Assembly: GCF_011075055.1 (NCBI RefSeq) | Contig: NW_025401150.1 | Span: forward strand, 110,998-174,997 | Source: Mangifera indica | Taxonomy: Eukaryota > Streptophyta > Magnoliopsida > Sapindales > Anacardiaceae | Length of the DNA: 64,000 nucleotides | Direction of reading: 5' to 3' | Part shown: positions 32,312-44,680 of the stretch, one piece after another | How positions within the stretch are numbered: position 1 is the stretch's first letter | Layout of the letters: each line of letters begins with the position of its first letter | Notes under the pieces: model-generated | What the model was told of the DNA's origin: nothing | Database searches by the model: none | What the model saw: only the letters and a program-made list of their open reading frames with translations | Position numbers and translations under genes: made by a program

Positions 32312-32722
32312 ATGATTATTTTTTATTTATTTTGTCTATTTTTAAGGACAAACATGTTAACTAAGGACCATTACATAAAATATAAGATAAGGCCATCTGA
32401 TAATTTATTTGTGCATGTTAGGAATATGTATCATAAATATTTAGAATTGATAGAAAGTCATATACTCTTAACTAGAAAAGAAATGATATATGGTCTACTT
32501 ATTTCCATGCTTGACCATTGGACTCTTGTGATACATGATCTTGTTAAGGACAAGAATGTAAAGAGTTTGTACGATTATGTGGATGAATTACAACTTGCTG
32601 AAGAGTTATGCATTGTAATGAATCTACGAAAATCCACTACTTTATTGTTTTTCCAAATCAACGAAGTGCAAGGTATTTGGGCTATCGCAAACAATATAGG
32701 AACTTTATCATGGATAATGTGA
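32312..32722 (+). pseudogene. Copia gag-like module 1
   Basis: From MLTKDHYIKYK (32354) the 136-codon frame gives a small-element gag-like text: VRNMYHKYLELIESH, LLTRKEMIYGLLISML and LYDYVDELQLAEEL. The same opening, MLTKDYYLNYK, recurs at 63841 in the outermost copia element of the nest, at the same place after a similar leader. This supports it as the element's own gag. No zinc knuckle follows. Confidence 0.5.
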
Positions 32723-33369
32723 CTTGAATAATAGTACGAGATAATGAAATGGTATTTCTTAATACTGATTAGAGAATAAACCACAGACATGAAAAACGGT
32801 TAAAATATAGAATAACATGTTTTAATGACTGTGAGTCCTAGTATTAAGGTTGTACTATAAATGGTCCTGGTCATAGTAGATATGCATAAATTCTTTTTTT
32901 TTGTATTGCATATTATCAATATTAATTGTTGGAATTCTCAAATTGGTAAAATTAATGAAATTTTTATTTAGAATTATTATTGGCACTATTAGATTAAATT
33001 TTAAAATATGAAACAATTGAATCATAGAAGATGATTGACAACATAGTGAACTTTCGATTTTAAACTTTATGTGAGATTTTTTTAAATGTTAATGCACGAT
33101 TGTGACAATGTGTGTATAATTGCATTAGTTGATGTTGTATATGATATGTCTTGGTAGTTTGATTAACCATAACATCTAAGAATATAATAGCTTACTAGAA
33201 CAAAGGCGAGAAACTAAATAGGGACAACTATAATATATGAAATTTAAAGATGCATTATGTCCTAAGTGAGCAAAAGGCCTTGAAGGCTGTAATCAAGTTA
33301 TGGAAGAACCTCAACTAGTTGAGGGGTAGAACCTGAATAATGTCTAACACAAATATGATATAGACTATG

Positions 33370-34020
33370 TCACGCATGGAAGAAAAAGGACTCCACTGCG
33401 TGTGATAACTTAATTAGCTCTATAAATGATGATCTGGTATATGAATACCCAACTGCAAATGTCATATGGATGATTTTGAAAGAAAAGTTTAAAAGGACTA
33501 CTGTCTTCAAATTGCGATAATTAACAGATATAAGAATGTCCCTAGCAAATTGATGAAACAATATCCAAGGGACATGCCAAATATAATAATGGGGCTGAGA
33601 CAACAAGTTCAGGCAATAGTAAGATCTTTTCCCAATGTTAGGAGCATATAAAAGTGAATATGACCCACAATAAGAAAATCAAGATTTTTTTTGATATTGC
33701 TTGCCATATTGAGTTAAAGGATAGTACCTTAAGGTAATTGGACTAGGTACTCATGTATAGGTTGTAGAATCTAGTTCCAAGAGGTTTTTTCGCTTTAACC
33801 ATAAGTGGCACAAGTCCAAGAAAAAGGAAAAAGATTGTACAAAGCCCTAAGAATAAAAACAAGCAATTCCAATAAAGAAAGGTATATACGTTGGAAAGAG
33901 GGACAAAACTAAAATGATTTGTTACAATTATGACATAAAGGGTTATTTTACCCGTGAATTCATGAAGCTGAAAAAAGAATTGTCTTATTCTACCTTAAGT
34001 TATGGAACTTGAGCAAAAAT
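33370..34020 (+). pseudogene. Copia gag-like module 2 with zinc-knuckle remnant
   Basis: Plus-strand pieces around 33450-33730 read VIWMILKEKFKRTTVFKLR, then MKQYPRDMPNIIMGL, VQAIVRSFPNV and KVNMTHNKKIKIF, the UBN2-type gag of another copia lineage. At about 33920 comes KMICYNYDIKGYFTREFMK, a CCHC knuckle with lost ligands. It is separated from module 1 by about 650 bp of uncoded DNA. It may come from a different element that recombined with or inserted into this one. Confidence 0.6.
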
Positions 34021-34499
34021 CTATAGAGCACTGCAACAATAAATAATAATAACAAAGAGATAAAGGTATTAAATGCCTCTATAAGGCTGTAAATACAAGT
34101 TGATTACACTTGGACTCATAATGAATAAAAAGAAAGCTTGGTAAGAGTTACAAAGAAACAAAGTCTTTTAGTTTTTTTTTTCTTTTTCACTTGTAAAAAA
34201 AATGTCTAACCTTTCGCTCTTCAGTCCAAGCTCAATTTGTAAAGCTAGGTTACGTTCCATTAGGATTGAGTTACTGTCAAAAACCAATTGAAAAATTTGG
34301 TGAAGAAGGCCTCGATCAAAGTTATAAAAGGTAACTTTAAATGCTCAATAGATAGCTTTAAATGCACTCAACATGGGTGGTAGATCCATGTCACAAGTGG
34401 TTTGCTTCATTCCTATGTTTAGTATAGAAAATCTAGAAGCTTGAACGAGTACATGTTGGTTTGTGCATGGTTGAAGTATAAATGTGATTTTACAGAAAA

Positions 34500-35110
34500 T
34501 AAAGAGGTGCACAACTAGAAGGTTTTGAAAATTTGCATGACTGGGAGGATTTTACACACGTCACAATTTGATTGAATTATGTGTCAACTGGGACGTTTTT
34601 AGAATCTACATGACAAAGACGAATTTACATGTGTCCTACCTAGATTGGCATTTTGTGTCATGGTTGGGACAATTTTTGAGTGTCGTAGTTAGAACACATT
34701 TGGCATGGTCGGGACAAGTTCTTTAGTAAGCAATCATGGCTAGAGATCTGGCGAGCTAAGAGAGTAGTAGCAAAGCATTTGGCTTAGACACATGGTGTGG
34801 CATGGCTGGAGAGGAAGTGTCATGGTTGGGACACCTTTCAAGAGTCATGACTAGAATATTTAAGGGTTTAGACACATTCGATTGGACACATGACAGTGAT
34901 ACAATGGTTTGGATAAACTTGCTTGGACACATGGCAATGATGCATGAGGAGAAAGTGTCACAACTAAGACATTTAGGGGTAGCCTATGACTTGGACATGT
35001 GGTGTGAAGACAGGATATTTGAGTGACATGGCTGGACAACTTTACACGTGGTAAGTTTGGGTGATTTACACATGGCTTGATTTCTGATGTCATGGCTGGA
35101 ATGTTATTAG
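34500..35110. repeat. Diverged short-motif repeat region
   Basis: Irregularly repeated units around GTGTCATGGCTGGGACA with ACACATGG companions, for example near 34577, 34653, 34708, 34797, 34822, 35028 and 35083. Spacing varies between about 25 and 75 bp. Open frames on both strands here are by-products of the repeat. Confidence 0.6.
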
Positions 35111-35329
35111 AACATCAAGGCTAGACTTTTATTCTTCTTAAGTAATTTTTTTCTAGAACACTGAATAGTTAACATATAATTTGATCATGAGAGAGGTACG
35201 ACCGTATTTTCTTGCTTCAAATTTATTTGCAAATTTCACACTTTGTCCACTTGTAATGCATTCATGCATTCTTTAGACATGTTAGCAAATTAAACTTATA
35301 TTTTTATCATTATCAAAACATTAAGGTAC

Positions 35330-37500
35330 AACATATGTAATGGAAAAAGTAGTAAGACAACTAACAATTCCGATAACTCCACAACATAATGGTTTAGTGG
35401 AAAGGAAAAATAGAACTTTATTAGAAATGGTTAGGTTAATGATAATGCAAGCAAATTTTTGCGATATTAATTATTGCCTATATACGTAATCAAATGCCTT
35501 TTAAATTAGTTGTTTCCATTCGAGTTATGGACAGGTAGAAAACCTTATTTAAATTAATAGTGACCTTGGGGATCTGTTATATTTATCCATAACTCTTCCC
35601 ATAAGTTTGGTAACTAGGACCATGAGGAACGAAATACATACTTATAAGATACTCTAAACACTCCAAAGGGTATGTGTTCATTGGGGATGATTTTGATGGA
35701 AGAATAACTAAAATTGAATCTAGAGATGTTACATTCATAGAAAATGTTTTTCCTAATAAGAATGATATTGATAAAGGTTTTCATTTATATCAGATGAAAA
35801 AAGAATAGGGAATAAGTACTTTTCAACAACTAATCATTAAGTCCCAAGAGACAGTACCTTTGCTTATTTTAAATAATAGGAGCAATGTGAATTTACCTGA
35901 TCTATCTCGACCAAGTAGGAGTAATGAGATATAGCTCAAACTTATTTTAATTATAGGAGTAGTGATCCTCAATTGTGTAAGCGTAGTTGTCCAAAAGTAC
36001 CTAAATGACATTTTAAAATTAAAAATGAGGTTTCCATTACCACTCCTCAAAATAATGAAGAACCTAAAACAATAAAAAAAGCTCTCTTATCCCCTAATAA
36101 GGAAGATTGGAAAGAAGCATTGGAAAAAGAGATAAAATTAATATAAATAAACCAAGTCTAGAGTTTGATAAACTTACCACCAAGTCAAAAACCTATTAGA
36201 AACTAGTGGATTCATAAAATCAAGCATAAGATAGATGGCTTAATAGATAGATCCAAAGCTCACCTTGTGGCGAAAAGGTATATATTATGAAGAAACATTT
36301 TTTTCACCAATTGTAAGGTTTACTTTTATTCTTTTGATTCTAGCTATAGTAGCACATTTAGATTTAGAGTTACATCAGATAGATATCAAGACAACTTTCC
36401 TTAATGGAGAGTTTGACAAAGCAATCTACATGGAACAACCTGTAGGTTTCGTTGTTAAAGGTTTCAAATATTAATATATGGCCTAAAATAGACATCCAAA
36501 CAGTTATATTTAAAATTTCATAAGGCTATAATGCCTTATTATTCTAAAATGATTTATCAAGACCACTATGTTTATATGAAAAAAATTTGATGACAAGTTT
36601 GCAACTTCATCTGTGTACATAGATGATATGTTAACAGTTGGAAAGAATTTCAAGTGTATAACGACCATTAAAGGTTGGTTATCTATGAATTTTGACATGA
36701 AGGAAGGGGTGAGGTAGATTACATATTAGGAATTAAAATAAGAAAGATATTTAGAAGAAACTTTTAACTCTGTCACAAGAGTAGTATATTAAAAAGATTT
36801 TAAAATTATTCAATATCATAAACTACAAACCCATTGAAACTCCTATGTCAAAAAATGAATTATTGAGCCAAGAGATGCATCTTAAAACTTAAGATCAAAG
36901 AAGAGAAATGTCAAAAGTACCCTATTCAAATGTTATTAGAAGCCTTATGTATACTATGATGTGTACATACCTAGACATTTATTTTGTTGTCGGGTTAGTT
37001 AGTTGATATCAATCAAACCTTGGAAAAGAGCATTAGAAGACTATAAAGAGGATGTTAAAATATCTAAAAGACATTGTGGATTATTGTTTGTGTTATCAGG
37101 GATCAATTTTGTGTTTGGTTAGCTATTCAGATGCTGACTAGGGTGGTGACTTATATCGACATAAATCCACTTCTGGTTATTCATTCTCACTCCAAAAAGG
37201 CGTCATATCTTGAAATAGTAAAAAGTTGGCATGCATAGTCTTATCCATAATGGAAGTTAAGTTTATAGCTTGCTCAATGGCTATGCAATAAGTTATTTGG
37301 TTAAGAATATTCTTTATGAATTTGGCTATATAGGACGATATGGTTATACCAATAGTTGCCCTTTGTAATAATCAAGCTACAATAACTTTTACAAAAAATT
37401 TTAAATTTCAAGTAGAACCAAACATATTGACACTAGAGACAATTTTGTAAGAGACATCATTTCCAAGAGGAAAGTGAATGTATGATATATTTCTACACAA
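35330..37500 (+). pseudogene. Copia integrase C-terminus, reverse transcriptase and RNase H, degenerate
   Basis: Integrase end HNGLVERKNRTLLEMVRLM at about 35385-35440. RT block 36265-36474: YYEETFFSPIVRF, LDLELHQIDIKTTFLNGEFD and IYMEQPVGF. The catalytic VYIDDM is near 36614-36630, so the YxDD motif survives. RT end and RNase H text (KRALEDYKED..., SYSDADW-like, STSGYSF-like) lie at 37030-37450. Frames change repeatedly and stops are frequent. Confidence 0.75.
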
Positions 37501-38661
37501 TGCATGATTGATGATATTTGAACCAAACCTATTTCAAGAGATATATATCTTGCACATATTAAATCTCTTAGACTACATAGATTGTAATTGAAAAGATGTT
37601 AAGCTTATATTTTGTGCTTGTGACACAACATCAAAAACCATTAATTCAAGTTGATTTTATTTTTGAATTTGCATATCTGAATTCTTGGTATTTCATTATA
37701 TATGCATCATTTTGTTTGGAAGTTCAACAGGATTATAATGTCGCACAAGTTATAGATCAACTTACTCACATAAGCAATTGTTTTTGACATTAGGAGAGTA
37801 AAGAAAGATGATACATATTTCTTGAGAAAAGAATTATTAAAGTTGAAATATCACCTTGATGATTAGTTAATAGAAGGTCATAGATAAATATATTTGACAA
37901 TGACCACTTTAGATTCTCTATATCTAAATAACTAATGAATGTCAAATGTGAATTCTTAATAAATACCTACAAGTTTGAATATATTTAAGAACTCAAGTTA
38001 GAGGTTGGGCATAGCAACTAAACTCAGATATATACAGTGTTTATATATGACACTGGTGGAGAATATACATTGTCGCACATGTTTTATATCCTGTGTGCAT
38101 GGTCGACCAATAAAAGTAGTGAATGAATGAATCTATATTCTTTCAGTATGTGAGACTTTATGAAGATTACTTTATGTTGGTAGCCTAATACTATTTATTA
38201 TTATTCATTGTTTATTCTTAGTGTTTCACTATCTTAGCTTGTTACCTATAACTATTTATGATTTGGTCTATGAAACAAGACTAGAAAAAGTAACTAAGTT
38301 TAAACTGAAAATTTCAAGTAGAAGAGGAAGATTTATTCATTAGCTATATCCATTAGCCAACTGATCTTGTCAATCATATGTGAGATATGATTTGATCATA
38401 GATACATAAAGAGATAACACAAATATTTTGAGGGATTAGAAAAATTAATGTTATCAAGTAAGTCTAAGGTATGACGAGACTAACAATTGATTATATTTTA
38501 TTAGGTTGAAACGACTATTTTATTCCTAACAAATGCATAGTAATAAGCTCTTAAGTCTCACAAGGTCACGTGACATTTTTGCAAGTCTGAAATATACTGT
38601 TGTTTGAGATTTCTGTGTTTAAGTATTTGGTTCAGATTTTTCATCATATATGAGTAGGAGG
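37501..38661 (+). other. Copia 3' untranslated interior
   Basis: Follows RNase H and runs to the purine tract before the 3' LTR. AT-rich, no recognised coding. Confidence 0.45.
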
Positions 38662-39008
38662 TATTGGGCTTAAGTCCATCCATGATAGGTTAACCCGATC
38701 TGATTGCATAAACTGCTCATGTAATTGATGGTAGGTAAAGGAAGTTTCTTGGTAGTTAGACACATAAAATGTCCAAAAAAACGGCCGCAGAAAAGTTACA
38801 CATTATGTCCTTCTTCTCCCAAGAACACCAAATATAGAGCCTCCCAAAGTTGTGCCAAATTCTATAAAATTTAGAAAGACAGTTCGAAGGCAAACGTGTG
38901 TCATGGAAAACTAATTATGCTGCATATCATTCCACGAAAGATTCGACATGTTCTAGGTATGTAACTTATAGTATTTCGAAATTAAAGAATTGGCTGAATT
39001 TTCCAGTT
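38662..39008 (+). repeat. Copia 3' LTR (TATTGGGC type)
   Basis: 347 bp. Starts TATTGGGCTTAAGTCCATCC after TGAGTAGGAGG and ends TTTTCCAGTT, with target duplication GTATC following. Confidence 0.82.
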
Positions 39009-39013
39009 GTATC

Positions 39014-40859
39014 ATCATAATATGATCTTTATTGTTATAAACTCCTAAGTTTCATAATCCTATATAATAATACTATTGTCTATTATGTGTTACAAATTTG
39101 ATACTTCATCGAAGTTGGTGGGTCTTAAATTTTGAATCTTAACAACATAATCAATAATCCAAGTATTAATGTTTTTTCCTTTTAATTCTCTTATGCGATA
39201 TTCCTGGAAATAAATCTCTGTTATGTCAATTCACTGGCATGCACTATGCCTTGATTTATTAGCATTTATAATAGCACCGTTTAGTGGGTTATTTGCAGGT
39301 GGTTTTGAATGAGCTTTCAAACTGAAAAATTTTGAAATTGTAAATAATCAATTTATTACCAGGAATTGGTATGTCACTCCAGTGTTTACTATTCATAAAG
39401 CTTTTTACTCATTACTTTTTTGAATATATAGTGTTGTTATTCCAAGTGAAAGAAAAATTTTATTAGATAGTTTATTCACTCTCTTGCGGATACATTAATC
39501 TTATACCGTGGTTATTTTCTCAAAGTATTTATTTGTCATATCATTCTTTCAATCAATTCATTTGTTGTGTGTTTGGTTTTCTATTTGTCCCATCTGCATT
39601 TTCGATACTTTATATGATAACGGAAGGGGCAGTAGAAATTTTTTATGTGGACATACTGTAATCCAAATTCAACAAAACATTATTTTTCAGTCTTGTTTAT
39701 ATCAACAACTACACACACACACACACACACACACACCCCTAATTATTCTCATAGTTTATATCAACAACTAAAATATCATAATGAGATCAATATATCCATA
39801 TCAATTCTTAGATATTTGGTATAACTTATGAATATTAGAGGATGAATAATCATAATCAAATTTTATCTATTTGGGAAATAATATAAAAATATTATTATTT
39901 GTGTTAAAATGTCCAATAATATGTCTAATACTTTTATTATTATTTACTACTAAACTACTATGCTTAAATTTCTACACTAAATTCAAAGTGCACACTATTT
40001 ATTTAACATTGCAAACTAAATTTTAATCAATTATCTCATATACTAAGGATGCAGTGTTTTCTCTCTTAATCTAATTTATTATTTGACTCTATCTTTTTGT
40101 AGTTAGTAACATTGGATACACATCAATTATAAAAAAAATAAATAAATTCTGAAAAATCATCAATGGTGAAAACTCAAAACAAATTTAATATCAATATAAC
40201 AAATTTGATGAATCATATACTAATATTTACATGTTGAAGTGTCTAATACTATCTCCACATAAATACCCTTAAGGTAATATGTCTCACAAGTAGCTAGTTA
40301 CATCGTTGATTTATGACTTTATCAATAAACTAACTTATGATATTTCTAACGTCTTTCATTACTCAATTATTTTGCATTTCACGTGCAATCTCTTGCTCAA
40401 CAAGAGAGACATCATCAATACTTTTTTTTTTTTGAAATGTTTTTTATTTGTCAAGAATGATATTTGACATCATCAAGATTAATGTAATACATTTCAAAAA
40501 TTGAGATCTGACCTGGCTTCTTTGTAAATGAAATTGTGAATCACCATGGTCATTGTAACATTTGAAATCAATGAATGGTATTTTGTCCAAAATTTCCTTT
40601 TTTTTCCACGTACCAAAAGTTTTCTCTATCACACTTTGCAAGGATTTGAATGTATCTTGTTAAACAACTCTTATGCATTTTGAAGAGGTTGCTCTGAAAA
40701 ATAAAAAAGAAGATGATATTATAGGGATTTTGCAGTCTTCGATAACGGAATAACAAATTAAAAATTTTAATTCAACAACAAAAATTTCACAAAATCCCCT
40801 TTTTGGATCATTCCTATAGTACGATTAATTTGCAAATATACAAAATACAAATAAGGTAT
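39014..40859. other. AT-rich spacer with a CA microsatellite
   Basis: The (AC)13 tract is at 39711-39736. Nothing else is identified. Confidence 0.45.
39711..39736. repeat. (AC)13 microsatellite
   Basis: Perfect dinucleotide run. Confidence 0.95.
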
Positions 40860-42584
40860 TTGTTAGATATACCTACATAGACAACTCCTTCGTCTTTCAT
40901 TTATGGAGAGAGGTAACAAAAAAGTTGCTCTCAAAACCAAGTGTTGGTTTGCTCCTTAGTATTCACACGAAATAGTAACTATGGAGGCTCGACTGTACTC
41001 GTGGTTTGCTAAAACTAAAGGACAACTTTAGATGAGAGGGAGTGATTTCTTTGTGTTGTTGCTTGGGTTGTAAAAATTATAAAAATAAAACTCATAATAT
41101 AAAGCGAGAAGACACCGATATATATACCTAATTGCATGTGCCACCTAGGACTTGAACATATCCCAAGTGACATCCTCATGCATGCCTAGGACAAAACAAT
41201 GTTTCAGGTATGCACAACTTGGGTGGGAATTGTCACAAGAGTTGTACATTCATTCAACACTCTCTTAAATGAATATATATTTTATTTAATTCCTATGATT
41301 TATGAGATTATTTACTTAAGAAAATTAAGACTGAATCACACATCATCCTAATTGAACTTCAAATTAGATATATGGATTTGAGTAAATCCAACTCAATCCT
41401 ATCAAATCTCCCATACACCCCAGTAACTCAGTATTATTACAATAAGGTCTCAAGGTATATTAAAATATATTTTAGGTCTATAGATTTTAATATATTTTGG
41501 GTCTATAGATCTTCCTAAGTCTCTATACTCTCAATTTAAAATCTAAACTGAATCCAACTTGGATAACTTTCATGCCTCCAAAGTTCATCAACTCTTTTTG
41601 TGTGTGATACATAGACTCTCTACTAAGTTAGCAAGGATCAGATTCGTGTCAAGTTTTCAACCCTGTATTTGTCTGGATACAAACCAAGATTGGTCTCTAG
41701 TAAGACATCATGATTATTTGATTAGTAGAAATCAGCATATGACTTCTTTTAACCTATCAGTGATATGATTACTTGTATAATTCAATCATTTTATCATACG
41801 ATATCTCTTCAAGATTGAAGTATTAATTACGTGTCTCCCTTAAAACTACCCAAATAAAATAGATTGACTTTTGTCAATAACCAAAAATATTGAATCGAAC
41901 ACCAACTCAATTCTACCGTGGTCATAAATTTAATTAGTCATTGACATCTATCAGTAAGCCCTAATTAATATATCAACTCTCATGCTTAGGAGTGACGAAT
42001 CCTTTATTGATCCACCGTAGCCTTCATACAAATTATAATATGACTGATCATTACCTTTCTGGCAATCATATCAATTTTTATACAAGATAGTCCAATGATC
42101 TAAAGTTTAAGGATCACATGTACCTTTATTCACTAAAAGGATATTTTTCATAGGCACTAGAACAACCATCCATATGGAATCGTTTTGTTAAGTTAGTCTG
42201 GTGAACATGTTTACAAAGTGCACCTATGTGTTGCACTAAGTTGTCAACATACAATTTTGATAGGTAAGAACTGTCATCATCTTTCGATGAGGTCGTTCAA
42301 CATTATGATAACTCTATCACTATTATTTATACCCTTGATCATGGTAATATTAGTGTTACAAACGTTTTAAAAACAACCACCTAATATATATATATAGGTT
42401 CTCATGATCAGATGTTGAGCATTAATCCCCTTGTTACAGTTCAACTATTATTAGGACATTTGCCTAAGCATATATATATTAACATCTTTATGAACAAAGG
42501 AATACCACTAAAAATTACAAATATGACATTTATTAATGAATTTGTATCGATATGAAGACTAACTCTAAGGCGTTAACCCTAACA
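40860..42584 (-). repeat. Solo LTR related to the copia LTR at 44681
   Basis: On the minus strand it starts TGTTAGGGTTAACGCCTTAG, comparable to TATTATGATAGATGCCCTAA at 44681. It keeps the same order of blocks: GATCATGA.AACCT, AACATTA-like, ATCGAAAG.TG.TGA, TGTTGACAACTTAGTGCAAC, GTCACTCCTAAGCATGAGAG. The flanks are GGTAT at 40855-40859 and GGTAT at 42585-42589. No gag-pol of this family lies on either side, so it is probably a solo LTR left by LTR-LTR recombination. The outer minus-strand end is one base uncertain. Confidence 0.6.
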
Positions 42585-43028
42585 GGTATCTCTCTCATTT
42601 ATATAGAGCTAAAAATCTTTTTTCTATTTGAATACCTCACATAAACTAAATAAAAATTATCGATAAAAATATTGATAAATCAATAAATTATACATAAAAT
42701 GACTTGACAATTGAGAAAAAAAAATGTAAATCGTATTGTTAATTAAATAGTAACCTATTTGAGGTTTTGCAAAATTTAAAATCTCTTCTTGGATAATATT
42801 ATAAAAATATAAGTGTGTCATGTGCACTCCCTTCTCAACCCTTATAAAAAGAAAAGTGAAACATGTACCAAAATCATATAGAACCATAATATTTTGCTAG
42901 GGATAATCTTTTTGACTCATAAAACAAGTTTGTGTGCTTTATAAAAAATATGTGAGAACATGTATGTCATCAATTGCACCAATACAATCCTAGAAAAACA
43001 CACAAGTTTCTCTCTCTCTCTCTGTCTC

Positions 43029-43064
<36 letters not shown>

Positions 43065-43486
43065 TATTACAATATAAATATTTATGAAAGAACTTAATAG
43101 TCACCTTAAATTATGACCAATAGCTAGAGCTATTCTTTATCTTTTCATGAACTACTTCAAATGGAAAATATTTGATTTAATCAATAGATATTTGAGTGGT
43201 GACATCAAGAACTATATGAAAATATTTACTAATTATCCCCATACACCATTGTAAAGTCTCTTTGTGTCCCAATACAATGCAACACTCTACCCTGTTTACA
43301 TTTAGATGAAATATGAACTCAAAAAGATATGTTAACTTTAAACATTACTTAACTATACAGTAAATAAATAGCATGATCAACACCACTTAATAAACAAGAT
43401 GTGCAAAAAGGTGTAAACGAAAAAAAAACTAAAAATATATCAATACCATAAGTAATCACAACAACCAACAAATACTATAACATTCA
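42585..43486. other. Spacer with compound microsatellite
   Basis: Apart from the compound repeat at 43010-43065, no feature is identified. Confidence 0.45.
43010..43065. repeat. Compound (CT)n(TA)n(GA)n microsatellite
   Basis: The CT run, TA run and GA run together make a near-perfect palindrome able to fold on itself. Confidence 0.92.
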
Positions 43487-43916
43487 TATTAGGTTTGGTA
43501 AACCCATAACTTGGTCCACCCATAATGGGTTGACCAGACCCATGCCTAATGATTATGCAAATTTACTATATTACCCACGGTAATTACAAGTAATTACAAA
43601 ACTGCCTATGACAGTTATTGACAGTTGTAGGTAGTTATCCTTACTTAAAATAACTCCAAAACTGCCACACCTATCTCTTATAATTTTTATGTAAACCAAA
43701 GCAGAAATCAATTTCTCCTCTTTGCACATTTGTACTTTACTGTTACAGAAATCTAAGAACACAAAATCACAATGCATAATAAGGGCAAACTGGTGTTTTG
43801 GAAATACATAACAGACTTGGATCATCAACGTATTGACATTGTCATCGAATTTTATTGTTCATTAATTGGGAATGCTTATTTTCAAACCTATATTTATGAT
43901 TGTTAAAATGCTTACA
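43487..43916 (+). repeat. LTR of the outermost copia element
   Basis: 430 bp, TATT...TACA termini, followed by a tRNA-iMet-like PBS with changes. The 3' partner is beyond the right edge. Confidence 0.65.
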
Positions 43917-44680
43917 TTAGTATCAAAGCCATGTTTAATACATATATTATGTTAATGAATTATTTTACTTATCCCTGAAATCAATTTTATGAATAGTAAT
44001 TTTTTTGGGTTAAATTTTCATGAAATTCGAATTATGGTTCATGTAAATATGGATGCAGTTTAGTGAAATTGATGGATTGAATCACATTAGAATGATTGTT
44101 GGATGATTGTTCCATGTTTTAAATATATAATTGTGTAAAAAAAATACTCGAATCAACAAATCTGGAAGCCTAAATGTCACCCTAAAATTGTTACTATGTT
44201 TGTTAAATTACCGTCAAATTTTGGCAAGTTTCAACTGAATTATGGGACGACTAGGATTGCCGGTCAAAACGTTTCAAAAGCCCTATCCTGGTGTTATCGA
44301 TTATTGGTCAAAGACCAACTAACTAGAAAGGTAGCAAGATTAGGATTCTTTATTATGTATAGGTTGCAATTGGGTTAGGAAAACCCAATTGCCCAACTAG
44401 TCAATTGAAGGGATACCTAAACCTATAGTTCAACGGGTTAACCTGCCTAGTCAACTAGGTTACCATACTTAGGTCTTCACTTATGAGTTGGTCGATCATT
44501 AACAATCATCGTTGACAAGTCAATAATCAATGGTCAAAGTTTGACCAATATCAATCAAGATCCAAAATCGATTTGTGGCAGTATGTGAGGCATTGTTCTA
44601 GCAAGTGAAGACGCATAGGACACTTGTTTCAGTACGTAAACGCATGTGAAGCCTCTTCTTCAGCATATGGTTACACGTAC
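43487..44680 (+). mobile_element. Outermost copia element of the nest, 5' part (LTR, PBS, leader)
   Basis: LTR 43487-43916, starting TATTAGGTTTGG and ending GCTTACA. Then PBS-like TTAGTATCAAAGCC (43917-43930) and a leader with the GGTCAAC / CCCATT motifs also seen at 31780-31910. The element stops at 44680 (CACGTAC), where another copia LTR begins. Its leader resumes at 63627-63650 (TGTATAAGCTCGAATCAACT) with matching order to 32120-32170 of the copia at 30990. Its gag starts at 63841. The distal part lies outside the window. Confidence 0.7.

Larger units (their letters stand above)
30985..39013 (+). mobile_element. Old Ty1/copia retrotransposon with TA...LTR start
   Basis: The LTRs are 30990-31326 and 38662-39008 (both start TATTGGGCTTAAGTCC and end TGGCTGAATTTTCCA...), with exact 5-bp flanks GTATC at 30985-30989 and 39009-39013. 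A PBS-like TTAGTATCAGACTC follows the 5' LTR and a purine stretch TGAGTAGGAGG precedes the 3' LTR. The interior of about 7.3 kb has two gag-like modules, a spacer of short repeats and degenerate integrase-RT-RNase H. Many stops and frameshifts: an old, dead copy. Confidence 0.82.
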
